From: Aspidapion aeneum
Taxonomy: Eukaryota > Arthropoda > Insecta > Coleoptera > Brentidae
Length of the DNA stretch: 64,000 nucleotides
Assembly: GCA_963576565.1 (NCBI GenBank)
Contig: OY755039.1
Span: 136,162,869 to 136,226,868 of the forward strand
Direction: 5' to 3'
The notes under the pieces are model-generated. The model was not told the DNA's origin and searched no databases. It saw nothing but the letters and a program-made list of their open reading frames with translations. Position numbers and translations under genes: made by a program. The number at the start of each line of letters is the position of its first letter. Within the stretch, counting starts at the first letter, position 1. Shown here piece by piece: positions 22,559 to 34,654 of the stretch.

Positions 22559-23449
22559 GGTTTTTGTGGATGGTGTTATTAATAAGTAAAGAAAAGGGTT
22601 GAAATAATTGGAAAGAAGCGGAATTATCACGGATTACATTGTGATAGTCATATAAGAAGAAAAATATATCAAGAAATCGAAAGAATCATAGAATAAGTTG
22701 AGGTAACTTATAAAACGAAAAACGATAAAGTGAACATGAATGTACAGAATCACGTTCGTTTTGCTGCGTGTGTCTCGCCCAGATGACCTTTGACCGTGTC
22801 GGCAGACGACACAAAAGAGTCAAATCTGCATACCGGTGCGATAGAACCTGCTGTATACATCCATTGTTTCCGAAATGCTGGGCTACACGATGATGACGTG
22901 TTTCCTGTTTGATCCACTACCTTCTTAAACATTTATGGACCGTTTAAGATACCCTGGAGCAGTGCGACTGTCCCAAGGAAAAACACAGTAATTGACATTA
23001 AGTAAAAATCATGGCTTAAGTTTTTATTGTCGTAAAATTTTTGCCGAGCCATAGAATAAGTATACCTACCAAATCTCTATGCAATCCTTGTCTGAAAACT
23101 ACTTGGTCTAGGTCAATTACTCTGTTTTTCCTTTGGACAGTCGAGGGCTTCCCAACCGGTGGCTCGCGACTGTTTTTAGTAGGGGTCGCAGCAGACTGGA
23201 ACAAAAACTGGTAACAAAAACATTCTCTAAGCGTTTGTTACCACGCTTGGAAACTGCCGACTTAAAACGTATCTTGGTAGTTACAAACATAGGAACAACA
23301 GTTGAAATCGTTAACAGTTAAAATATTTTACAAATAATAAATATTCTACAAGTTTTAAGCATTTTGATTAGTTCTAAAAATTCTATAAATTTTAATAAAT
23401 CAATTTTTTTTTTATTTCAACATTCTAAAAAAAACTTTTTCAAACTCAC
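22559..23449. other. Unassigned stretch with a possible hAT terminus
   Basis: At 23,138 the sequence 'cagtcgagggcttcccaacc' and 'ggtggctcgcgac' resembles the ends of ZBED-type hAT elements, but no partner end or TSD was found. Frames at 22,750-22,932 and 23,016-23,321 are unsupported. Confidence 0.35.
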
Positions 23450-23457
23450 ATACCTAT

Positions 23458-23612
23458 CAGTGGCGTGTCTTATAGGGGAGCAGGGGGGGGCGAACGCCCC
23501 CCCCCCTCTGCGCTTAGCGCCTCTGGCGTCCTTTGAGAAAAAAATAGAAAAACTAAATTTATCGCAAAAACAAATGGTGCCCCCCCGCCGTTTTATCCAC
23601 GACACGCTACTG
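23458..23612. mobile_element. Short hAT MITE with perfect 8-bp TSD
   Basis: The ends 'CAGTGGCGTGTCTTAT' and the inverse of 'CAGTAGCGTGTCGTGGAT' enclose G-run and C-run subtermini. The target duplication 'atacctat' is at 23,450-23,457 and 23,613-23,620. Confidence 0.85.
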
Positions 23613-23763
23613 ATACCTATTTACAAATTTCAAATAGGAATATATATTTTACTCCCCTCTTTTTGTGGGCAAAAAAGTAACCAATAACAGTAACATTCTA
23701 ATTCGAAAGACTTAAATTTATTTTATTATGATTTTTCCATAACTCAAATTTTTCTTTGTATGG

Positions 23764-23895
23764 TTTCCCTGTGCGCTGTTTTACTATATGCGCTGTTTTC
23801 TTTGCGCGCTTTTCCACGTGCGGATTTTTCTATTTGGGCTTTTTACCTGAGCGTATAGTTCCTTTTCGCCATTTTCCTGTGCGCTAATTTACGGT
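23764..23895. repeat. Array with 15-16 bp period around TGCGCTG
   Basis: About nine units of the form TTTTnnnnnTGCGCTG can be read (motifs at 23,772; 23,789; 23,803; 23,819 and degenerate ones to 23,881). It is the same array type as at 14,578-15,035 and 40,609-41,100. Confidence 0.6.
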
Positions 23896-24354
23896 CACCG
23901 TTTCACCATAAGGACTACTATAATAAGTATTTTTCTTTGGGTAAAAGGAACTGAGGCTGTGACTGAGGGGTCGCAGACATTGTACAGAAAAAAAGAGTTA
24001 AGACCAAAAAAATATTAAACCGCTGCAGTGTTGGTTGCCACATTATTCGTTTTTGCCGGAAAAATTAAATGATGCGTCCACAATAATTGTTTTTTAGATG
24101 TTTTTCATAATCAAAACACCAGTACAATTGGGCGATCATTATTAATATTAGAACGTATTATGGAACAAACCAACAAGTTAGCTTAATCACTTTTTGCACA
24201 GCATCAATGTTTTTCTGGGATAAAAAAGTTTTGAACATTGTTTGTTACTTTCCTCAATAAATGAACGGTTCTGGGCGGCGCACGTAGGTAAGCTTGTCTA
24301 ATTTAGACGATCAAAACCTCAATATCGAACTATTTTCTATCATAACCACTAAAG

Positions 24355-24485
24355 CCCGGTGTCCATCTACGACTTTCTCGTGCGTGCCCGCGCACGCGTC
24401 ACATGACTGTGATAACATTTCATATTGAGATCATGTGACGCGTGAGTGGGCACCCACGAGAAAGTCGTAGGTGGGAACCAGGTGT
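24355..24485. mobile_element. Palindromic GC-rich MITE
   Basis: The left arm contains 'ctacgactttctcgtgcgtg' and 'cacgcgtcacatga'. The right arm repeats both inverted ('tcatgtgacgcgtgagtg', 'cacgagaaagtcgtag'). The arms are about 55 bp with a short AT-rich loop. It is strongly GC-rich compared with its surroundings. Confidence 0.65.
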
Positions 24486-24722
24486 AAGTCTTAGACAATT
24501 GCCCTTATTAGTAAACCCCAATGCAGAAAAACGATCAATTAACTCGTTGTCACTTGTCACGACAAGTCATAGGCCGTTTGATAGCCTGTATAACGATCCG
24601 CACTTATTCCGCGCGGAAGGGCGATTTTCAAAAGTGCTTCAAGTTGGTAAACCAGAGTTTATATGGTGATTTTTTCACGTATATGTTAAACATGGGTAAG
24701 TATCTTTAATATTTACTATTTT

Positions 24723-24850
24723 ATGGACGCACCCAGGGATTATTCAAGCCTTAGATTTTTTTACATATTTTCTACATATTTCATGCTAAAACACAAAAAA
24801 TAGCTTCAAATTTCACATCATGAAGCTTCAGCTTGTTAAGGGGGACAAAC
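24723..24850. repeat. Degenerate half copy of the 20,754 hAT MITE
   Basis: 'ggacgcacccaggga' followed by 'caagccttagatttttt' and 'ttttctacatatttcatg' matches the left half of 20,754-21,072. The right end was not found. Confidence 0.5.
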
Positions 24851-25535
24851 GATATGTGACATTATTTTTGGAGGCGACTGTACCATCTACAGAATGCACA
24901 GTATATAAAAATCACATTTTTTAAACGCTAGTTGACATTTCCTAACTTTCAGCATCAATTTGTCAAAGCTACAACCATAAAATAAATAATTTCGATCAAT
25001 CAGAACCCACAAGCTGACCACCGTGCGGCGCGGCGCTCACAATATAATGCCATGCCACTCTGAAGTATCCTAATAGGTACTTTTTTTCAGTTGATCTAAC
25101 GGGATAGAGGATGAGTGTTTAACAAACACATCCCGGGGTACGGGGTAGACCTCGTCAGATGTCTATCAGGGGAAATGAATCGACCCCTGCCCTCCGTAGA
25201 TTCCAGGTACTCTCTGACCCGGAGAGTTAGCACCTGTTTAGGGTCCCATTCCCAGGGTTATGGGAGAAGACCACATCGGTATGAAAGGCGGAGAGGATGG
25301 ACCTCGGTACGGTGATCATAGCGCAGGTGGCAACCCTTTCTTTTAGGGATAGTATAAAAGAAGAAGATGCTGCCTTGTAGTACCGGCGTTGGAATCGTCA
25401 AAGGCTAGGGGAAGAAAACCTCGATCAAAAATCACCTGGTCCTCCAGGTTGGGGGTTGGGGCATTAGACTAACTCTCTGATACCCGGAAAAAACGTACAC
25501 TGTTAAAAAAACCCAATCAAACGCCTCGGAAAGAA

Positions 25536-25814
25536 ATGAAAAACCTAAGACGAGCCAAGCAAAGAAACAGGAATATGATTTTTGGTACATGGAACGTACA
25601 AGGAATGAGTCGAAAAGTGAATGATATAGTCCATGAGTGCAGCAGAATGAAGGTTGACCTTGCTGTACTAACAGAAACGAAGAAGAAAGGAAAAGGATCT
25701 GAAAACCTAGGACAGTATGACCATTTCTATAGCGGAGTGGCAAAAGAAAAACATGCGCAACAAAGAGTATCTATTTTGGTCAACAAAAGATTTAGAAAAT
25801 ATATCACCAACTGA
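25536..25814 (+). pseudogene. RTE LINE endonuclease, N-terminal part
   Basis: This is the start of an apurinic-like endonuclease domain: MIFGTWNVQGMSRKVNDI holds the N-terminal strand with the conserved asparagine, and VDLAVLTETKKKG holds the catalytic glutamate. In LINEs this domain nicks the target to prime reverse transcription. The frame stops at 25,814. The domain resumes in another frame (LRLTIFGIYAY near 25,812-25,850, then residues from 25,865), so a frameshift with loss of a few codons breaks the ORF here. Confidence 0.85.
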
Positions 25815-25864
25815 GACTTACGATTTTTGGAATCTATGCATATAATGACGATGCAAATGTAGCC

Positions 25865-28390
25865 GTGAAAGACAATTTTTTTGAAGAAATCCACAATGAA
25901 ATATCAGCAGTAAGTACATCTAGAGAAATTGTAATATTGGGAGATTTAAATAGTAGAACAGGTAACAGAGTAAATGATCTGACAGTTGGCCAATATGGAG
26001 AAGATGTTGTTAATGACAATGGAAACCGGCTTATCACAGTATGTGAGCAATTAGACCTAAAAATCCAAAACGGTTTTTTCCAACATAAGAAAATACACAA
26101 ATATACCTGGACCAAACCCTCACAAAACCTGAAATCCGTCATTGATTATCTTATCACTAAACAAAAGACAAAACTAAAAATTCAAGATGTCAGAACAAAG
26201 CGTGGATCAACATGCGGAAGTGATCACTATTTTCTGGAGACCAAAATTCTCTTTCCTTATCAAGGCCGAAGCCTCCATCAACAAAATCTTGATGATACAG
26301 TGAATGAGGAAATTGATCACTGTCAATATAATCTACTAAGCCTAGAACATGACAGCGTAAAAAACTTATACAAAAAGAGACTGAACGAAAAACTTAATTC
26401 AAGTTCAGGTGAAACCACAGATGAGGAATACGAATGTATCACATTAAGCATCCATCAAGCTGCAAAAGAAGCACTAGGATTAGTGGAAGAAACTCCTAAA
26501 AGAACAAAACCATACTGGTGGGATGCTGAGATTGAAAGTGAAATAGAGGAAAAAAGGAAATTATATCACACGTACTTATCCCAAAAGACAGATAGAAGCA
26601 GAGAAGAATACAAAATCGCGCAATCAAAGGTGAGAAGAATGATCAGTGATAAGAAGAATCAATCATGGATGCAAAAGTGCCAGAAAATAGATTCTTACTT
26701 AGGAGGTAGGAGAAGTACCGAAAGCTGGAAAACTATAAGATCGATCAAAAAAGAAACATGCAGAGATATTATTTCACCAATACCAGACAAAGAATGGGAT
26801 GAGCATTTTAAAAAACTTTTAACTGAAGATAGAGCAGAATTCAAGGAAGACGAAAGAGACAATATCATTAGAACGATGGGATCTCCAGTACCCCTCACAA
26901 TATCTGAGGTCAAAAACGTGTGCAAAACCTTAAAAAGCGGTAAATCTGCCGGACCCGGAAATATACCAGCGGATCTTATTAAATATGGCACTGAAGAATT
27001 GTTTTGTAGATTACGGAATCTTTTCCAAAGATATTTAAATGGAGCTGTAGTACCAACTGAGTGGAAAACGTCATATATATCCACAATACACAAAAAAGGA
27101 AGGAAAGATATATGTGACAATTATAGAGGTATATCTGTAACTAGTACGCTAAGCAGAATATATGGCAAAATAATAAGAAATAAAGTGGAGAGCGAATATA
27201 AAGATATGGAGGCAGAAGAACAAGCTGGTTTCAGGGCGGGTAGATCGACTTCAGATCATCTCTTTTGTATAACCCAAGTTATTGAAAAGAAAATGGCATA
27301 CGGACAAGAGCTCCATCTGCTTTACGTAGATTTGCAGAAGGCATATGATAGTATACCACTAAATCTAATTTGGAAAGCGTTGGAAAAGACAAACATAAGC
27401 GTACAACTAATTAAGGCCATCAAAGAGTTATACCGCAATAGTAAGGCAAAAGTTAAAATAAAAGCAAAACTAACCAAACGCTTTCAAGTAAATAAAGGTC
27501 TTAAACAAGGTTGCTGTATCTCGCCTACGCTCTTCAAGATATATTTGGAACAGGTCCTTAAAGTCTGGAAGAGAAAATGCCAAAACATGGGAATTCCGTT
27601 GAATGAAACCACCTTGTATACTTTATGTTTCGCCGATGATCAGATAGTGGTGGCTCAGGATTATGACGACCTCGAATATATGACACGAAAACTAATAGAC
27701 GAGTACAATAAGTGGGGACTAGAGGTTAATATCAATAAGACAGAGTATATGTGTATTGGTGGAACGAAACAGGATCTAATCTTAAATACTGGGCAGCGAA
27801 TTCAGTCCTGTGATGAGTATAAATACTTGGGTCTAAAAATTACAGCTGACGGAACACTAGACAAAGCTATAAAAGATAGAAACGTACAAGGAAGAAAAGC
27901 AATAACTTTATTAAATGGAATAATTTGGGACCAAAGTATATCAAAACATAACAAAAAGCTTATATATAACACCATTGTAAAAAGTATTATTACATACGGC
28001 TCAGAAGTATGGCCAATCAAAGATAGAACAGAAAAAATGCTTTCCGCTACGGAGATGGACTATTGGAGAAGAGCAGCAGGGAAATCAAAAAGAGAAAGAG
28101 TTACCAATCAAAGAATAAGAGAAATTATGACAGTGGGTGAACGTACTCTAGTAGATGATATAAGAACAAAACAACTGGTGTGGTACGGACATGTACAAAG
28201 AATGGATGATGGAAGACTACCTAAACAAATATTACAATGGAAACCAACTGGCCGAAGAAAACGAGGAAGACCAAGGAGAAGCTGGAGAGAAGGAATAGAT
28301 AGTGAAATAAGAATAAGAGGCCTAGATGATGAATTATGGGCAAACAGAAACGAGTGGAGATTGGGTATCGGAAGACGTAGAACGTTGTGA
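25865..28390 (+). CDS. RTE LINE endonuclease (rest) and reverse transcriptase
   Basis: The 841-residue frame is open upstream of 25,865 to about 25,812. It has the remaining endonuclease motifs (ILGDLNSRTG, CGSDHYFL), then a basic linker, then RT: KSAGPGNIPADLIKYG, YRGISVTSTLSRIYGKII, EEQAGFRAGRSTSDH, LLYVDLQKAYDSIP (first catalytic Asp), NKGLKQGCCISPTLFKIYL and the catalytic FADD at 27,629-27,640. The C-terminus carries RRKRGRPRRSW, typical of RTE-type proteins annotated in insects as craniofacial-development-protein-2-like. The RT motifs look intact. Only the endonuclease frameshift stops it from being a full protein. Database 'genes' with this sequence are LINEs. Confidence 0.92.
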   Translation: MKDNFFEEIHNEISAVSTSREIVILGDLNSRTGNRVNDLTVGQYGEDVVNDNGNRLITVCEQLDLKIQNGFFQHKKIHKYTWTKPSQNLKSVIDYLITKQKTKLKIQDVRTKRGSTCGSDHYFLETKILFPYQGRSLHQQNLDDTVNEEIDHCQYNLLSLEHDSVKNLYKKRLNEKLNSSSGETTDEEYECITLSIHQAAKEALGLVEETPKRTKPYWWDAEIESEIEEKRKLYHTYLSQKTDRSREEYKIAQSKVRRMISDKKNQSWMQKCQKIDSYLGGRRSTESWKTIRSIKKETCRDIISPIPDKEWDEHFKKLLTEDRAEFKEDERDNIIRTMGSPVPLTISEVKNVCKTLKSGKSAGPGNIPADLIKYGTEELFCRLRNLFQRYLNGAVVPTEWKTSYISTIHKKGRKDICDNYRGISVTSTLSRIYGKIIRNKVESEYKDMEAEEQAGFRAGRSTSDHLFCITQVIEKKMAYGQELHLLYVDLQKAYDSIPLNLIWKALEKTNISVQLIKAIKELYRNSKAKVKIKAKLTKRFQVNKGLKQGCCISPTLFKIYLEQVLKVWKRKCQNMGIPLNETTLYTLCFADDQIVVAQDYDDLEYMTRKLIDEYNKWGLEVNINKTEYMCIGGTKQDLILNTGQRIQSCDEYKYLGLKITADGTLDKAIKDRNVQGRKAITLLNGIIWDQSISKHNKKLIYNTIVKSIITYGSEVWPIKDRTEKMLSATEMDYWRRAAGKSKRERVTNQRIREIMTVGERTLVDDIRTKQLVWYGHVQRMDDGRLPKQILQWKPTGRRKRGRPRRSWREGIDSEIRIRGLDDELWANRNEWRLGIGRRRTL

Positions 28391-28395
28391 AACCG

Positions 28396-28396
<1 letters not shown>

Positions 28397-28434
<38 letters not shown>
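28397..28434. repeat. (TA)n tail of the RTE LINE
   Basis: Alternating TA follows the RTE stop codon. All three RTE copies end in such a tract. Confidence 0.9.
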
Positions 28435-28437
<3 letters not shown>

Positions 28438-28586
28438 TCCTCCACGTAAGATCGTTTTGCTATTATTTAAATTTGTTTCTGCTAAATGCTGAGTTGAATC
28501 ATGGTGGTTTATTAAATTTGTGGGTCAAGAATTAAAAAATCCAAAGCACAGTGTAGGTATTTTAAGATATTTAAACTTGCCTATAA

Positions 28587-29616
28587 CAGTGGCGGTTTCT
28601 CCATAAGTGCACATGTGCACGTGCACTCCCAAATTTTACTTTAAAAAATATTAAAATTTGATCATTCTTTAATTTAATTAATAATTACCCCAAAAGGAAT
28701 TCACTAAATACTGGAATATTAACTACAATTAATACTCGGTACATATGTGTTTGTATCTCGTAGTTACATTCTTTACTTTTAGTTACTGGACCCAAATTCT
28801 CTGCACCGTGGAAGTTATGTCGCCATCTAATTAGGAAATATAAAAAGAGAGGACGAAATGTCCCAATAGAATTTTACAGTTCATAGAATCTGAGCCTTCC
28901 TTCGGCCGTGCTCATCTACATAAATTAGCCGCCCGCACCCCGGTGATGACCCCCGCGGCCACGGTTACCGTTGCAGATGTACAGCAGCTCCCGCGCACCT
29001 GTAATTAGTGCGCTTGGACAACTTGAAATTGTCGGTCGGGCGCGGGGTGGGCTATTTGTTTTGATTTCGACGATTTAGTCTACGACAATGGCGGAAGTTT
29101 CAGGGGCAGTCCCCTTATTGAAATTTTTAATTGAAAACAATTTGCAAATAGATTTTTCAGAAACAGTTTCTGTGTTAGAGGCAGTGGTTACGATGCCTAT
29201 GACAACCGCAGAAGCAGAACGTTGTTTCTCTACCCTAAAGAGAATTAAAACTTTCTTTAGGAGCACAATGGGAGAGAATAGATTAACTGCCCTAGCAATG
29301 TCATCTATTGAGAAAAAAATGATTCAAGAAATTCCAAAGTTCAATGAATTGGTTCATTTTCAATACAAGACGTGTTTGTGAAAGATAGAAACTAGGTATG
29401 ATACATTTATTATTTATTTATAAAAACAATAATAACAGGTAACTAATATCTAACTAACTAACTTATTTTTTAATTATTTGCTCTAAATTATATGATATGA
29501 CGGCCCACTCGATGGCCCAAAAAGTTGGGCGTGACACTCAAAAAAAAATATCGCCTACGCCGAAATTTTTTTTTTGGGTGTGTACCTTTAAAGCTTTTTA
29601 CCACGCGCCGCCACTG
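28587..29616 (+). mobile_element. hAT deletion derivative with 8-bp TSD
   Basis: The ends are CAGTGGCGG and its inverse, flanked by the perfect duplication 'gcctataa' (28,579-28,586 and 29,617-29,624). At 1,030 bp it keeps only the 3' part of a transposase. Confidence 0.9.
29088..29381 (+). pseudogene. hAT transposase C-terminal dimerisation region
   Basis: This 97-residue frame starts at ATG 29,088. The segment TTAEAERCFSTLKRIKTFF followed by RSTMGENRLTALAMSSIEK is the signature of the hAT C-terminal dimerisation domain, which lies next to the last catalytic glutamate. The zinc finger and the rest of the catalytic core are absent, so it cannot transpose by itself. It could at most act as a non-catalytic partner if expressed. 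It resembles ZMYM1-like hAT transposases. Confidence 0.88.
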
Positions 29617-29624
29617 GCCTATAA

Positions 29625-30040
29625 GCGTTGGTAAAATATACTTTACAGCAGGCTAGGTTTGTAAGTTTAACTCTCTTGCGCTAAAAAAGTAACAACACTG
29701 GATTGTATACTATAAAAAAGTTTCGCGGTTTTTAAGACAGAAAATGAGATTACAATTATTCAAAACAAGCTCATTGTAACAGATAAAAAACTGGTGGGCC
29801 TAAAAATTCAGTATTACAATCATTAATGTATGTATAATCATTGTATTCTTAAACAACTCATTTGTTAACAGTAACAACAATGTCAATTATTTACTAATAT
29901 TTAATAATAAATTAAAAACAATGATTAAATGCAGGCATTTTTACGCCAACATAATTTTATTTATCTTGTTTACCCACGTATCAAATTCTTTTTTTGAACG
30001 AAAAATAAGTATTAGTTGAAAGACTAATCGTCAAAAATCG
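29625..30040. other. Unassigned AT-rich stretch
   Basis: No gene or repeat is recognised. Confidence 0.4.
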
Positions 30041-32352
30041 TGTCGGGATTAGTAATAGATCACAAAATAGTAAGTCACCGGGTGTTTGCCTCCCATTTGA
30101 GTGGGATGGCCTGTGTGACGTTATAAATCCAAGATGGCGGCTTTTTATAATGTTTTTTTCACAAGTTTTTGCTTATAACTTTCGGTAGATAAGTTTCACA
30201 GAAAAACTGTCAAAACGTTTTTTGTTGAAAATACAAAAAAATAGCTTTTTTAAATCCATTAGTTATGGATGACTCAATTTTAAGTCGCTGGATGTTTGCC
30301 TCAAATTTGAGCAAGAGCGCCTGTGCGACGTCATAAATCCAAGATTGCGATTTTTTCCATGTTTTTTTCACAAATTTTTTTCTTTTACTTTTGACAAATC
30401 AACTTTTTTTTTTTTCATTTGTCAAACACATTATGTTTATTGTATAACAATCTAGTCAGTAAGACTAATTAGCAATTTTGTTTTAACTTAATTTACTAGA
30501 AAAGTCAGATTTAAACTTAGGGTTCACTCAACAGTTCTGCCCGCTTTGTTTGGTCTGTAACTCACAATTGTGTTGTGTTTATAGCATTATTTTGTTTTAT
30601 GTAATTTACTTAGTTTACTAGCTCAAACGGCTTCACCCTTTTTGGTCTTCGAACCAGCATAGTATTGTCTAGAAGCTTCCACATTCACATGCCGATGGAG
30701 CCCATCTTCATGGCTTTTTTATAGTCTCTGCTACAGTTTCGATTTTTAGATCTCGATGAAGGTCACTATTTCGAACGTACCAAGGTGCATTCACAATGTT
30801 TCTTAATACTTTATTTTGAAATCTCTGTAAAACTAGAATGTTACTCTCTATAGCACAACCCCATAGTTGAATACCATATCCATACTGGTTTCAGTATTTG
30901 TCTATAAAGCAGTAACTGATTATGAATTGTTAAATTGGACTTCCTTCCAATTAGCCAGTTCATTTCTCTATACCTTATCTCAAGTTCCGGAATGTTGTTA
31001 ATTGTTATTTGTATGTGATTTATATTTTTGTTTGTAAAATCAACATGAATTGATTTGGTTTCATTTAATTTTATCCGCCACTTTGTGGTCCAACTGTGAA
31101 CTTCGGTGACTGGATCCTGAAGTTTTTCTATGCATTTTTTAATCGATTTTTCTACCGTCAATAAACCAATATCATCGGCAAATGTTGCTAAGTGACAATT
31201 TTCTGGCTTTGGGATATCGCAAGTGAATAATAAGTATAGATAAGGGCCTTGTACGCTACTCTGGGGCACGCCTGCTTGAATTTCTCTTAAATTTTAGTAT
31301 GAGTCTTCCTGTTTTACTCTAAAATGTCTATCAGATATGTATGATTCCAAAATATCCGTATATTGTTTTGCCAGAAACCGTTTTAGTTTGAAATTAAGGC
31401 CTTTATGCCACACTTTGCCAAATGCTTGTGCTACATCTAGAAAAACTGCAGAACAAACTTTTCCCTCTTCTAGTGCTTTTTCTATTATATTAGTAACTCT
31501 GTGTACTTGATCTATTGTGAAATGCTTGTCTCGAAAACCAGATTAGTGAGATGGAATAATTTCTGGTCTTTCTATGATAGGTTTTATTCTTTTAAGCAAT
31601 ACTTTTTCATAGAGCTTAAATATAATTGGCAGCAAAGATATTGGCCTGTAAGATGACACGTCATGGAGTGGTTTTCCTTGTTTTGGAATCATGATAACTT
31701 CTGCCAAATCAACTTAAGAGAAAAATTGTATAAGTTATGATTTGTTGGCAATAGACTAGACAATTTAATTGTCGTTTTAACGTGTTTCATATCTGAAGAA
31801 ATAAGAAAGATATTATTATTTTTTAAATATTTTAAAAAATATAAAAATTGTAGATTGAGCAAGAAAGGTTTAGACTAACCTCGATAACTATGGATGGATC
31901 ACTAAATGTTAGGTCGCTGGGTGTTTACCTCCAATGTGAATAAAAGGGCCTGTGTGACGTTATAAATCCAAGAAAGCGGCTGTTTTCATTTTGTCTCAAA
32001 GTTTGGCTTATAACTTTCGCTAAATTAGTTTTAAAGAAAAACTGCTGATACGTTTTTTATTCGCAAGAGAACATTAATTAATTTAGTAAAGAATTTAGCT
32101 TTATATGTTAAAGACTAACAAATATAAGACATTTTTTTTTGGCTAAAAAAATGTTATATGTTTTATTATTTGTAAAAAATTAATATCTTTGTTAGTTTAT
32201 GAGATATAAAGCTAATTCTATATTTCTTGCCGTTCTCATGTAAAGTGCGTTAAAAAAATTGAAAATGTCGTCAGTTTGGATTTATGACGTCATATAGGCC
32301 GTCCTACTCAAATTTGAGGCAAACAGGTGGCGACTTAACATTAAGTGATCCA
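30041..32352. repeat. Cluster of one repeat family, split by a Jockey LINE
   Basis: The block 'gtcgctgggtgtttgcctc...ggcctgtgtgacgttataaatccaag' occurs in direct orientation near 30,070, 30,285 and 31,905, and inverted near 32,270-32,345. The pair 31,888-32,352 reads as one element with inverted ends (gatggatcact.. / ..agtgatccac). The LINE at 30,406-31,705 interrupts the second copy. Confidence 0.65.
30406..31705 (-). pseudogene. Jockey-type LINE, 5'-truncated
   Basis: Read on the minus strand it begins inside RT (LAEVIMIPKQGKPLHDVSSY, then RPISLLPIIFKLYEKVL) and has the FLDVAQAF block, GVPQSSVQGPYLY and the catalytic FADD at about 31,170. It ends with the Jockey C-terminus (NAPWYVRNSDLHRDLKIETV ... 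KPFELV). In-frame stops occur in the HSGFR block and before NLREIQAGVPQ. The 3' end has AATAAA and a poly(A) tail (poly-T at 30,406-30,415). 'aaatcaactt' flanks both sides (30,396-30,405 and 31,706-31,715), a target duplication. It is a dead copy that shows target-primed insertion. Confidence 0.88.
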
Positions 32353-32452
32353 CTACCAATCGATCGAGGGTAGCCTAAAACTTTTTTGCTCGATCTTAAA
32401 TTTTTTAAATTTTGTTAATATTTAAAATACTCTGCCAATATATGGGCACCTA

Positions 32453-33005
32453 AGCTCACACTAGGTACAATAGTTATAGAGTACGTGTGAGCTAATATAA
32501 CTAAAAACTGAAATATATTTTATTCAATTCCAGACTTAATTACCTTTCGTTTGATACCACACAAGCCATGTTTTGACTTAAACTCTAATTTTTGAATTCT
32601 ACCCCCACCCTTTTTTAAACTAAAATATATTTTGTTTAACTCCAGACTCAATTGCCTTTCCTTTGATATCACACACGCCATATTTTCACATAAACTCTTA
32701 TTTTTGAAATTTACTCCCACCGTTTTATTTGGCTTGTGTTCGGTGGATTTCGTTCATTTTTAAATGGGACCATCTCCACCCAAGACCCAACCTAGGTACC
32801 AAATTTCATTAAAATCGGGCAAGCGGTTTTTGAGTTATGCGCGTTGGTCGTTACAGACAGACAGACATACAGACAGACGGCGCAACATAAAAGTTTCAAA
32901 ATCATTTCAAAGGCAAAGACATATAAAAATTTTTGAAATCGGAGCAACTTTTTTTTTCTCGAAAAAATTAGGATCACCATCATAGCTCACACTACTATAG
33001 TATAG
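32453..33005. repeat. Repeat family C, copy 1 (short CAGA tract)
   Basis: It starts 'agctcacactaggtac' and ends 'tagtagtgtgagct'. The interior includes 'aatgggaccatctccaccc', 'cggtttttgagttatgcgcg' and a CAGA tract of only about 27 bp (32,856-32,880), then 'tttgaaatcggagcaac'. Copy 2 at 33,233-34,795 has the same order. Confidence 0.75.
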
Positions 33006-33455
33006 TAGTAGTGTGAGCTAAAAATAACAATATCTTTTGTAGTTCTTGAGATTTAAAGCTTACTAAAACGATAGTTTAATTGTTGTTCTATTGCAAAGAA
33101 ATCACAACCTATAGACATAATTTTTTTGTAAAGTTGATATGACAAAAGTTAAAGACATGAACCTCATTTCTTTACCATCTTACTTGGTATTCTATTGCAA
33201 ACAAAATACTCTGCCAATATATGGGCCCCTAAGTTCACACTAGGTACTATAGTTATAGTTTACGTGTGAGCTAATATAACTAAAATCTGAAATATATTTT
33301 ATTCAACTCCAGACTAAATTACCTTTTGTTTGATACCACACAAGCCATGTTTTGACTTAAACTCAAATTTTTAAAATCAACCCCCACCCTTAAAAAAAAC
33401 AAAATTAAAATGTATTTTGTTAAACTCCGGACTCAATTACCTTTCGTTTAATATC

Positions 33456-33515
33456 GCTTCATGTGCCTAGTCGCCAGGCCTAGAGCCTACCCCACACTAC
33501 TACTACTACTACTAC
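33456..33515. mobile_element. 60-bp insertion with (ACT)n tail and 13-bp TSD
   Basis: 'gcttcatgtgcctagtcgcc...' ends in (ACT)6-7 and is flanked by 'ttcgtttaatatc' (33,443-33,455) and 'ttcgtttgatatc' (33,516-33,528). A target duplication plus a 3' microsatellite tail suggests a very short LINE- or SINE-derived retrotransposition. Confidence 0.6.
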
Positions 33516-33842
33516 TTCGTTTGATATCACACAGGCCATATTTTCACTTAAACTCTAATTTTTGAAATATACCCCCACCCTTTTTTTAAAATAAATTAAA
33601 ATGTATTTTGTTTAACTCCAGACTCAATTACCTTTCGTTTGATATCACACACGCCATATTTTCACATAAACTCTAATTTTTGAAATCTACCCCCACCCTT
33701 TTATTTGGCTTGTGTTCGGTGGATTTTGTTCATTTTTAAATGGGACCATCTCGACCCAAGGCCCAGCCTAGGTACCAAATTTCATTAAAATCGGCCAAGC
33801 GGTTTTTGAGTTATGCGCGTTGGTCGTTACAGACAGGCATAC

Positions 33843-34654
<812 letters not shown>

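Larger units (their letters stand above)
25100..28434 (+). mobile_element. RTE-like LINE, nearly full length
   Basis: A 5' region at 25,115-25,535 (shared with 46,194-46,400) is followed by endonuclease and reverse transcriptase coding, then a short 3' UTR and a (TA)n tail at 28,397-28,434. Truncated relatives end in the same (TA)n tail at 39,160-40,330 and 62,593-62,954. The exact 5' end is not defined. Confidence 0.85.

Noticed and set aside
22750..22932. Minus-strand 60-residue frame in a relatively GC-rich patch, a possible host exon
   Set aside because: No recognisable domain, no convincing splice sites and no neighbours to support it.
25115..25315. 66-residue frame with a similar copy at 45,995-46,378
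   Set aside because: The similarity is explained by a shared RTE 5' region. Stops and frame differ between copies.
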